The notes under the pieces were generated by a model, which ran no database searches, was not told where the DNA came from, and saw only the letters and a program-made list of their open reading frames with translations. Positions 48,333-55,420 of a DNA stretch of 64,000 nt are shown piece by piece. Origin of the DNA: CAZKBP01 sp964551015 (GTDB lineage Bacteria > Bacteroidota > Bacteroidia > Cytophagales > Microscillaceae); contig CAZKBP010000029.1 in the NCBI GenBank assembly GCA_964551015.1, positions 1-64,000 on the forward strand, written 5' to 3'. Within the stretch, counting starts at the first letter, position 1. Each line of letters begins with the position of its first letter. The translations under genes were made by a program, and so were the position numbers.

Positions 48333-48491
48333 AGCATTGATTTAGTTGTGGGTTGAGAATGGTCTTAGTTAAGAGTTTTTTTCAAAATTTGATTGGGGGC
48401 TTAGTATTGTTTGGAACTGAATACTTTAGTTCAAAGCATACCACGAAACCTATTGTTCTATCCCGCAATATTTATTCCAGATCAAACTTGG

Positions 48492-49847
48492 CTAGCTGTG
48501 CCTCTCAATGGCCATTTCCAGATCTTGGGCAGAAAGATAAAAATCCTCCCGAGCGGTCGCCTGCAAACCCAAGTAATGCCGGATACGCTTGATAAAAGCA
48601 CCATTTTTCTTGTATTTTCGTGCCAGCTTGTGAAGGTTGATTTGTGCATCTAATTGGAAAGGCGAGAGGGCTTTTTTCCAAATCATATAACGCAATTGTT
48701 CATCGGGTTCTTGAAAATGGATCATGGTATCAAAACGCCTGAAAAAAGCCTTATCCATATTGTTTAGATTATTGGTCGCTACGATAACTACCCCTGAATA
48801 ATCTTCCATTTGCTGTAAAAGGTAGGCTACATCCTGATTGACATAGGTGTCCTGAGCACTCTGATGACGATTACTCCTTTTAGAAAAGAGCGCATCCCCT
48901 TCATCAAAAAAGAGAATCCAATCTTGGTGACGAGCCGCTCAGAAGATTTGGGCAATGTTCTTGGTCGTTTCGCCTACGTATTTGCTCACCAAGCGCTCCA
49001 AATTGATCCGGTAAATAGGTTGCTCGGTTTCGTGAGTAAGAAGCTTGACCGTAAGCGTTTTGCCTGTGCCCGGCTCACCGTAGAGCAGGCAGTTGTAGCC
49101 CTGCCTTTCCTTGGCAAAGTCGGGGTTCTGCATCAATTGGCTGTAGTGTCTGATCCAGAGAATCAAATCCTCCACGCCCGAACGAGCACTCCAGGGCAGC
49201 ACTAGGTCGTCCCATTGCATGACTGTATGAATTTTCTGAGCAGGAAAGTCGGGTGAATATTGGGGTTCGTAGGGTTGATTTGTATAAAAATAATGGAGGA
49301 AATGAGGGGCAAATTCGAGCGGAGCGTTCAAATTTAAATATCCCTGTGGGATATCTAGTATTCCTTTTTGTCTGAACTGGGAGGTAGGTAAAAAGTACTG
49401 GGTAACCTCTTTACGTTTTTGATAGTTTTTTCCCGCTAGCAAATAGAGAGCCGTCTCTGGAGTGGGTAAGAATCTGGTTTCAGATGCGCCCTGATACTGC
49501 CCAAACTGGGGTATTTTCCCGCCCAATAAGCTCTCTATCTGGAAAAACAGATCAAATATCTGTGGGGCAAAATTGGGTGCTAAGCTCAAAGCCAAAATGA
49601 GCCTTTGCGCTCGGTTGAGGCCTTGCAAAAAGGCTTCGACTTCGTTTTGAGGATGAAGGATTTCCGCGCAGACAGCAGGCTCTGGGGAAGCGAAATGAAA
49701 GCTGGCTTGCCCCTTGGTCTGAGAAGCCTCGAGTACTTCAAATACAGAGGCGAATTCTTCTTGAAGACGCAGGTAAATCTCGTAAGCGAGCCAGTTTAAA
49801 TCCTGACTCAGGTCATAGCTATTTTCTGAAATGGTAGACGAGGGCAT
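48492..49847 (-). pseudogene. eCIS-type AAA+ ATPase (Pvc15/Afp15-like) interrupted by one in-frame TGA
   Basis: A 451-codon frame read without shift from ATG 49847 to the stop at 48492, broken only by TGA at 48941-48939. The first part carries Walker A ('LLYGEPGTGKTLTVKLL') and ends '...VGETTKNIAQIF' before the stop. The frame resumes with 'AARHQDWILFFDEGDALF' (Walker B), 'GVVIVATNNLNNMDKAFFRRFD' (sensor 1, arginine finger) and ends '..DLEMAIERHS'. Without readthrough the product lacks Walker B and cannot hydrolyse ATP. An eCIS ATPase sits next to the DUF4255 gene in known loci and is thought to act in assembly or cargo loading. Alternatives: a sequencing error, or translational readthrough. 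A downstream ATG could start a 105-residue C-terminal fragment. Confidence 0.8.
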
Positions 49848-49933
49848 AACCTTGATTGACTGGGTTGATTTGCTTGTAAACTTAGTAAAAAAAGTGTATT
49901 ATTGGTAATGAATAACAAAAAAGACTATGTCTT

Positions 49934-50674
49934 GTGAAAACTCTATCAAATGTTAGTAAAAACGATGGATTTGTTAGCAAAAATACAAACAAATCTTTGG
50001 CTCAAGCCTACTTTGCCCAGCTTCCTGCGAGTCATTTTCGGGTGGGGAATCAGGAGCATCAGCCAGGCACTGGCTTGCTCCAAAAAGACCCGCAACGGCT
50101 GGGCTACCGTATCGTGAATACCTTTCAGTACGGCGATTCGGGCAAAACTCAGGGCACCGACCTGATTACTGAAACCGAAGTACTGCTTCATCGTAACCAA
50201 ACCGAGGAAGGCCATCCCCTCTACGAAATGAGAGAAACGCGCGTAACCACGCTCTACGTAGATGCTCAGGGCAAGGTCAAAGGCGAGGCACTGAGGCGTA
50301 TCTTTCATACTACGGAGATCTTTGAGGCGGGCGGTGGCCCCAGTCTCACCAGTGGAGCTACTCACCAGACAATCAGTAAGTTTGATGTTAGCAAAGAACT
50401 CTATGCCTGCGCTCAGACCGTGGCCGCCTTCAAAAAAGAACACAAGATCAGCCCCCTTCAACAAAAAGCAAGGGATAATGATGATAATGTGGAAATAGCA
50501 AGGAATGTGTCAGGAGGGCTTAGTTTCTTAGCAGGAGTTGCCCCTATGATACATCCGAGTCCGATCACTAAAGTGGCTGGAGTTGCTGTGCGAAACATCG
50601 GTGGAGCAGTGGTAACAGCAACATTAATAACTAATCCCAATGACCCTGAGCAGTTACAAATCAAAATGAAGTAA
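49934..50674 (+). CDS. Unrecognised protein, candidate injection-system cargo or toxin
   Basis: 246 residues from GTG 49934; the frame has a stop at 49913 and no better start. No signal peptide. The N-terminal about 30 residues are polar and probably flexible. The middle ('RLGYRIVNTFQYGDSGKTQGTDLITETEVLLHRN', 'EGHPLYEMRETRVTTLYVDAQGKV') is beta-rich. The C-terminus (about 190-235) is Gly/Ala/Val-rich and hydrophobic ('FLAGVAPMIHP', 'VAGVAVRNIGGAVVTATLI') and could insert in a membrane. It ends 'NDPEQLQIKMK'. It is divergent from the eCIS ATPase (86 bp) and 2 bp before the first membrane gene. I recognise no family; the cargo/toxin reading rests on context only. Confidence 0.65.
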   Translation: MKTLSNVSKNDGFVSKNTNKSLAQAYFAQLPASHFRVGNQEHQPGTGLLQKDPQRLGYRIVNTFQYGDSGKTQGTDLITETEVLLHRNQTEEGHPLYEMRETRVTTLYVDAQGKVKGEALRRIFHTTEIFEAGGGPSLTSGATHQTISKFDVSKELYACAQTVAAFKKEHKISPLQQKARDNDDNVEIARNVSGGLSFLAGVAPMIHPSPITKVAGVAVRNIGGAVVTATLITNPNDPEQLQIKMK

Positions 50675-50676
50675 AA

Positions 50677-51123
50677 ATGAATAAGATCTTAAATGGTGTT
50701 TTGGGTATTATCTCACTTTTACTTGTTCTCGGAGCTTATGGCAGTATGTCTTGGATTGTTTGGGGAGAATATTGGGAAAGATATGAACTTGTGTTAGTAT
50801 TTTTAGCAATCGCCCTGCTCATTGGATTAGGATTAGGGATTTATACGAGCCACGACTATGTAAAGTATCACACCAAAGAGCGTTGGGCTTGGATTTTACC
50901 GAGTTTCCACAGATTTATAATGCTTGCTCTCGCCTTTGCTGTATTCGCCTACGGGATGATTGGCCCGCCTTGGCGGGGCTTTGAGTTGTATTATGTCCTG
51001 GTCGGTTCCTTTTTGGTTTCGTTCTTCGTGATAATTCTGAGAGACACCGTGCCCTTGGAAGAAGCAGAAAATGAGGCAGAGATGGAAGATGATTTAGAGA
51101 ACAAACCTGAATCCAGAGGCTAA
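50677..51123 (+). CDS. Four-helix membrane protein, array copy 1 (immunity-like)
   Basis: 148 residues with four hydrophobic segments at about 8-28, 38-58, 78-98 and 104-125. Conserved landmarks across the array are 'WIV.G.YW..Y.L', 'W.W.LPSF..F', and 'MIGPPWRGFE(L/V)YY' between helices three and four. The C-terminus is acidic ('EEAENEAEMEDDLENKPESRG'). It starts 2 bp after the 246-residue gene, so translation is probably coupled. A small membrane protein just after a protein with a hydrophobic C-terminus is the usual layout of membrane-toxin immunity, but no immunity family is recognised. Reading through its TAA would add 'KTASIDPEQLQIKMQ'. Confidence 0.75.
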   Translation: MNKILNGVLGIISLLLVLGAYGSMSWIVWGEYWERYELVLVFLAIALLIGLGLGIYTSHDYVKYHTKERWAWILPSFHRFIMLALAFAVFAYGMIGPPWRGFELYYVLVGSFLVSFFVIILRDTVPLEEAENEAEMEDDLENKPESRG

Positions 51124-51172
51124 AAAACGGCCTCTATTGACCCCGAGCAATTACAAATCAAGATGCAATAGA

Positions 51173-51619
51173 ATGAATAATACTTTAAACAATTTCATAG
51201 GATTGATATCTTCTTTGATGTTTTTTATAGCACTTGGTATCATCGCTTGGATTGTCGTAGGCGCATACTGGGAAAGGTATAGGCTTACACTGGTTCTCTC
51301 GACAATTATTTTGGAAATAACTTGGTGGCTAATGATGTATGCAAACCACAACTACCAAAGGTATAAGGCTGAGGAACGTTGGGTTTGGACTTTGCCAAGT
51401 TTTTCTAAGTTTTGTGTGATGATTGTAATTTTTTACATAGTAAGTCGCGGTTTAATCGGTCCACCTTGGCGGGGTTTTGAACTCTATTATATCTTAGTCA
51501 TTTCTTTTTTAGCCACAGCTTTCGTGTTTGCAATGGGGCAATATATCCCCATAGAAAAAGCAGAGGGTAAAATGGATACAGAAAATTCTTCTGAGAATAA
51601 ACCTGAATCCAGAGACTGA
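51173..51619 (+). CDS. Four-helix membrane protein, array copy 2
   Basis: 148 residues from ATG 51173 ('MNNTLNNFIGLISSLMFF'); a frame extending upstream to 51137 is read from the spacer and is not a better start. Same fold plan as copy 1 ('IAWIVVGAYWERYRL', 'WTLPSFSKFC', 'LIGPPWRGFELYY'), clearly diverged in helices and tail ('GKMDTENSSENKPESRD'). Its stop TGA is followed in frame by 'KTASIDSEQLQIKMQ', ending in a TGA that overlaps the ATG of copy 3. It is the most diverged member of the array. Confidence 0.72.
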   Translation: MNNTLNNFIGLISSLMFFIALGIIAWIVVGAYWERYRLTLVLSTIILEITWWLMMYANHNYQRYKAEERWVWTLPSFSKFCVMIVIFYIVSRGLIGPPWRGFELYYILVISFLATAFVFAMGQYIPIEKAEGKMDTENSSENKPESRD

Positions 51620-51663
51620 AAAACGGCCTCTATTGACTCCGAGCAACTACAAATCAAGATGCA

Positions 51664-52086
51664 ATGAATAAAATTTTCTCCGTTAGTTTATTGACAACAT
51701 CTATATTGCTACTCTTGGGTACAAGTGCCAATATTGGCTGGATTGTGATGGGGGAATACTGGAAAGAATACAAACTTATCTTAGGACCTTTAGCAATTGG
51801 TTTAGCAATCGGCTGGTGGCTTTTAGTCTATACAAGCTATACTAATTCAAAGTACATAGCTAAGGCACGCTGGATATGGACTTTTCCTAGCTTCTCTAAA
51901 TTTTGCTTGTTGGTTACTGTCTTGTACGATCTTGGATACTGTATGATTGGCCCACCCTGGCGAGGCTTTGAGGTTTATTATATCTTTGTAGCTTTTTTTT
52001 GGGTCTCAGTTCTTACAATTGGATTGGTAGAGTCTGAGTCTATGGAAGAAGCAGAAAATGAGGCAGAGATGGAAGATGATTTATAG
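51664..52086 (+). CDS. Four-helix membrane protein, array copy 3
   Basis: 140 residues, same motifs ('IGWIVMGEYWKEYKL', 'WTFPSFSKFC', 'MIGPPWRGFEVYY'). The ATG overlaps the stop of the preceding spacer tail (ATGA). A TAG where copy 1 has GAG (Glu) removes the last eight residues ('NKPESRD' is still encoded after it), so the tail is shortened to '..AEMEDDL'. The protein is identical to copy 4. Confidence 0.74.
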   Translation: MNKIFSVSLLTTSILLLLGTSANIGWIVMGEYWKEYKLILGPLAIGLAIGWWLLVYTSYTNSKYIAKARWIWTFPSFSKFCLLVTVLYDLGYCMIGPPWRGFEVYYIFVAFFWVSVLTIGLVESESMEEAENEAEMEDDL

Positions 52087-52154
52087 AATAAACCTGAATC
52101 CAGAGACTAAAAAACGGCCTCTATTGACCCCGAGCAGCTACAAATCAAGATGCA

Positions 52155-52577
52155 ATGAACAAAATTTTTTCCGTTAGTTTATTGACAACATCTATATTGC
52201 TACTCTTGGGTACAAGTGCCAATATTGGCTGGATTGTGATGGGGGAATACTGGAAAGAATACAAACTTATCTTAGGACCTTTAGCAATTGGTTTAGCAAT
52301 CGGCTGGTGGCTTTTAGTCTATACAAGCTATACTAATTCAAAGTACATAGCTAAGGCACGCTGGATATGGACTTTTCCTAGCTTCTCTAAATTTTGCTTG
52401 TTGGTTACTGTCTTGTACGATCTTGGATACTGTATGATTGGCCCACCCTGGCGAGGCTTTGAGGTTTATTATATCTTTGTAGCTTTTTTTTGGGTCTCAG
52501 TTCTTACAATTGGATTGGTAGAGTCTGAGTCTATGGAAGAAGCAGAAAATGAGGCAGAGATGGAAGATGATTTATAG
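52155..52577 (+). CDS. Four-helix membrane protein, array copy 4 (identical to copy 3)
   Basis: 140 residues, amino-acid identical to copy 3. At the DNA level I find only two differences, both silent and in the first 15 bases (AAT/AAC and TTC/TTT). It shares the same early TAG. The spacer after it is also identical to the one after copy 3. It is therefore a very recent duplicate. Confidence 0.74.
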   Translation: MNKIFSVSLLTTSILLLLGTSANIGWIVMGEYWKEYKLILGPLAIGLAIGWWLLVYTSYTNSKYIAKARWIWTFPSFSKFCLLVTVLYDLGYCMIGPPWRGFEVYYIFVAFFWVSVLTIGLVESESMEEAENEAEMEDDL

Positions 52578-52645
52578 AATAAACCTGAATCCAGAGACTA
52601 AAAAACGGCCTCTATTGACCCCGAGCAGCTACAAATCAAGATGCA

Positions 52646-52723
52646 ATGAATAAAGCGGCTCTCTTGCCTGAGAGTTTCTTTTGTGCTTGGCCGAGCTTGC
52701 AGCCAGCATTTTCTTGGTCTTAG
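52646..52723 (+). pseudogene. Abortive fifth array copy
   Basis: After the last tail the sequence starts a fifth gene (ATGAATAAA, 'MNK') exactly as in copies 1, 3 and 4. Homology stops at about 52655; the frame runs on through 26 unrelated codons to TAG. The array breakpoint therefore lies within the first few codons. Confidence 0.65.
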
Positions 52724-52994
52724 CTCACAGTGAGGCAAGATAATTCTGTATCACACATTTATCATAAACAAAGAGAAGAGGCGAGCCTTACGACATATCC
52801 CTCATCACAAATTATTCCCCCAAAAAATTTTGTTCCTCACAGAATTATACGATATTCAAGAACGCTAGAATCAGTTCTAGTAAAAAAACAAAATGCGCAT
52901 GATTATTTTTCAAGCAGATGCAATCTGATTATTCTTTGGATAACTTACCAAGTCCAATATTCGTATACTCAAAGCTACTTCTTAACCGAATAAA

Positions 52995-53315
52995 ATGTAT
53001 TTTTTACCCCCTTTGACTGATACAGAGCGAATGACTCTGATGCAGTATCTGACCCGAAAAGACCTGAGCGATGACGAAAAACGTCGCTTTACCGCCATTA
53101 AACTGAGTGCCGAGCATCAAGTTCCCTTGAACGAATTGGCCTCTATCTTGAACATATCAAGAGCCCTCGCTGATAGTTGGTTAGAAGCCTACCAGCTTGC
53201 TGGTTTTGCTTCCTTACTAGACAATACAGAAACGGATCGCCCCCATATCTTGCCTCAAGAAATTGCTCAAGAACTCGTGGTGATAAACCAGAATCACAAA
53301 CGTTTTGATGGCTAG
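52995..53315 (+). pseudogene. Truncated IS630-type transposase (helix-turn-helix part only)
   Basis: 106 residues. 'LTRKDLSDDEKRRFTAIKLSAEHQVPLNELASILNISRALADSWLEAYQLAGFASLLDNT' is the paired helix-turn-helix region found at the N-terminus of IS630-family transposases and IS630-like orphan genes. The DDE catalytic domain that should follow is absent; the frame ends at 'NQNHKRFDG'. No terminal inverted repeats could be placed. The 270 bp before it hold no supported gene. It lies at the right edge of the array island. Confidence 0.6.
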
Positions 53316-53377
53316 TGTCCGTCAACGTGACTTCTGCTAGGATCACAGCTTACTTGCTAAAAATTACTAAAACTAGG

Positions 53378-53411
53378 AAGCCTTTGCCCCGATTGGGTAA
53401 AGGCTTTTTTA
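53378..53411 (+). terminator. Rho-independent terminator
   Basis: AGCCTTTGCCC pairs with GGGTAAAGGCT (one G-T pair), 5-nt loop, then a T run. It closes the array/transposase region. Confidence 0.8.
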
Positions 53412-53556
53412 TACTTTTGGTCTGGCTATTTTTTTTGAGAAACCTCTATTTTTAGGGTGACTTTTTCTCAATCCTACGTCTATAATTTAGCTAATTTCTC
53501 AGAGATAGCTTCTTCGGATTACAATCTATTGAGAACTAAAATTTTTAGTAACACCC

Positions 53557-53898
53557 ATGAAAAAATATTATTTAGGTTGGACTCTTCTAGGAATGAGTCT
53601 CCTACTTACAAGCTTAACTTGGAAAAACCCTAATCTCGACAAAGCGCAGGAAATCACGATTAGCAATCAATCAGATAAGATGATCACGCAAATCTATCTC
53701 TTTGATGAAGAAGGTGAAGAAATCACACTCTTAACAGAGGCATTGCCCACCGGACAATCTGTGAAGGTAACCGTAAACTGTGGCGTCTATACCAGCTCTA
53801 TCGAGAATGAAGATGGGGAGCTTTGCGATCAATATGATTTTGAAGTTTGTAAACAAGCAGAGTGGAAAATTTCCAATTGTGAAAATGAAGAAGAGTAA
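53557..53898 (+). CDS. Small exported protein, function unknown
   Basis: 113 residues with a signal-like N-terminus (YYLGWTLLGMSLLLTSLTW). The body starts 'EITISNQSDKMITQIYLFDEEGEEITLLTEALPTGQSVKVTV' and holds four cysteines in the last 45 residues (NCGVY, LCDQ, VCKQ, NCEN), suggesting disulfides. 'ISNQSDKMITQIYL' resembles small beta-sandwich proteins that start with 'V.N.S...I..LY.'. No family assigned. Confidence 0.65.
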   Translation: MKKYYLGWTLLGMSLLLTSLTWKNPNLDKAQEITISNQSDKMITQIYLFDEEGEEITLLTEALPTGQSVKVTVNCGVYTSSIENEDGELCDQYDFEVCKQAEWKISNCENEEE

Positions 53899-53962
53899 TC
53901 CTCCTCACTCCTATCTCCCATTCAATCAATTAGTACAGCAGCGCAGGGCCATCTCCAAAAAA

Positions 53963-53989
53963 AGGGTTTTCACCGTAAGTGAAAACCCT
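53963..53989. terminator. Bidirectional terminator between convergent genes
   Basis: Perfect 11-bp stem AGGGTTTTCAC / GTGAAAACCCT with a 5-nt loop between two convergent genes; A-rich before and T-rich after. Confidence 0.8.
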
Positions 53990-54018
53990 CCTTTAACTTT
54001 CAAATGAAAGCTATTTGA

Positions 54019-55278
54019 TCAAGTCTTGCGCTTTTTCTTCTTAGCCGCCGGAAACAAGATATTATTCAAAATCAGGCGATAGCCCGGTGAGGTAGGATGC
54101 AAATTCAAATCCGTAGGATCTTCACCGACAAAATGCTGATAATCTTCTGGGTCGTGACCTCCGTAGAAAGTCCAAAAACCCTTCCCGTAAGTGCTGTGAA
54201 TGTAGCGAGCTTCGCTAATCTTCTTAGTTTCACCCATAATCACCACGTCAGATTTGACTAATCTTTTCTTAAAAGCAGTAGTTTGCCCCATAAACCCCTT
54301 GACCACGTGCTTGTGGCATTGTGTAAGCATGGTGGGGATGGGATCCCATTTGGCCGAAAATTTGAACAACGTGAAGTAATCATTGCCTTCTCTCAAGCCT
54401 CTTTCAAATTGCTGATTATCAATGTTGGAATACTCGTATTCATAGGGATTGTTGTTGAGGTTGAAATTAGTAAAAGCAAACGTTTTGCTAAAGTCCAACT
54501 TGCTTTGTGCCTGCGGGTCTGCAGGGTCCCCGTCGTACATACTTTCACAAATATCTAAACCTTCGGCTGCCAGGGCAATGTCATAGGTATCAGCCGCTGA
54601 GCACATCGCAAATAAGAATCCTCCACCCGCACAATAATCACGAATTTTTTTGACCACCGCCAATTTGAGTTGCGAGACTTTATTAAAGCCATATTTGCGA
54701 GCAGTTGCTTCAAACTCTTTTTTCTGTTCAATGTACCAAGGGTGATTGCGGTAATGCGCATAAAATTTTCCAAACTGCCCCGTAAAATCTTCGTGGTGTA
54801 GATGAAGCCAATCGTATTTGGGTAGTTCATCTCTCATCACCTCGTCATCAAACACAACATCATAAGGAATCTCTGCATAAGTCAGCACCAGCGTTACGGC
54901 ATCGTCCCAAGGTTGCTTAGACTTAGGAGAATAGACGGCCACTTTGGGGGGCTTATCTAAACGCATGGCATCCATATTGGCTTCTGGGCTAGCGATTTGG
55001 TCTAGAATAGACGCCGTCTGTGCGTCAGAAATCACTTGGTAACCTATGCCACGGATTCTCAGTTCCTCTTCAAATTCGGTAGCATATTTAAACAAAAAGC
55101 TACCCCCTTTGTAATTAAGTAACCAATCTACCTGTGTGCCTTTTTGCAGAACCCAATAAGTAATTCCGTAGGCTTTGAGATGATTGGACTGAGTCTCATC
55201 CATAGGAATAAATAGGTAAGAAGCTTGGGCAAGTGGGCTGATCAAGACCAAGCACAAAATTGCAATCAACTTTCGCAT
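54019..55278 (-). CDS. Exported protein often labelled 'asparagine synthetase B'
   Basis: 419 residues with a signal peptide (MRKLIAILCLVLISPLAQAS). The start of the mature chain, 'YLFIPMDETQSNHLKAYGITYWVLQKGTQVDWLLNYKGGSFLF', and 'WLHLHHEDFTGQFGKFY', 'GGGFLFAMCSAADTYDIALAAEG', 'YGKGFWTFYGGHDPEDYQHFVGEDPTDLNLHPTSPGYRLILNNILFPAA' define a conserved Bacteroidota family. Databases often name it asparagine synthetase B, but no ATP-PPase motif is visible and export argues against that role. The 'GGGFLFAMCSAADT' segment resembles the nucleophile elbow of class I glutamine-amidotransferase-like folds. Function unknown. Confidence 0.75.
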   Translation of the reverse strand: MRKLIAILCLVLISPLAQASYLFIPMDETQSNHLKAYGITYWVLQKGTQVDWLLNYKGGSFLFKYATEFEEELRIRGIGYQVISDAQTASILDQIASPEANMDAMRLDKPPKVAVYSPKSKQPWDDAVTLVLTYAEIPYDVVFDDEVMRDELPKYDWLHLHHEDFTGQFGKFYAHYRNHPWYIEQKKEFEATARKYGFNKVSQLKLAVVKKIRDYCAGGGFLFAMCSAADTYDIALAAEGLDICESMYDGDPADPQAQSKLDFSKTFAFTNFNLNNNPYEYEYSNIDNQQFERGLREGNDYFTLFKFSAKWDPIPTMLTQCHKHVVKGFMGQTTAFKKRLVKSDVVIMGETKKISEARYIHSTYGKGFWTFYGGHDPEDYQHFVGEDPTDLNLHPTSPGYRLILNNILFPAAKKKKRKT

Positions 55279-55323
55279 GAATATGTGGAATTTTAGTTTT
55301 TTTTAAGGAAATTTGGGTCTACA

Positions 55324-55331
55324 CAAATATA
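55324..55331 (-). promoter_or_regulatory. Candidate -7 box of the preceding minus-strand gene
   Basis: TATATTTG on the minus strand, matching TAnnTTTG, about 46 nt upstream of the start codon at 55278. No well-spaced -33 element. Confidence 0.4.
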
Positions 55332-55420
55332 ACAAAATAAATCTTAAAAATAAGAGGTCAACCCAATCACCCTCTCGAACGCAAGACAAGCGTGATGGAT
55401 TCCTCATTTTTTAATAAAGT

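Larger units (their letters stand above)
51664..52645 (+). repeat. Two 491-bp direct repeats, nearly identical
   Basis: 51664-52154 and 52155-52645 abut and differ at about two positions. Each comprises one membrane gene plus the spacer with hairpin-forming AGAGAC...GCCTCT and the tail encoding 'DPEQLQIKMQ'. Older copies of the same unit lie to the left with lower identity. Confidence 0.88.

Noticed and set aside
48939..48941. TGA read as a selenocysteine codon
   Set aside because: AAA+ ATPases have no selenocysteine at this site and no suitable stem-loop directly after the codon stood out; a nonsense change is simpler.
50677..52577. Membrane genes considered as holins or small multidrug transporters
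   Set aside because: Four helices would fit, but the acidic tails, tandem array and shared tail with the neighbouring protein are unlike either class.
52730..52993. 87-codon plus-strand frame between the array and the transposase relic
   Set aside because: GTG start without a ribosome binding site, composition unlike a folded protein, no motif; probably chance.
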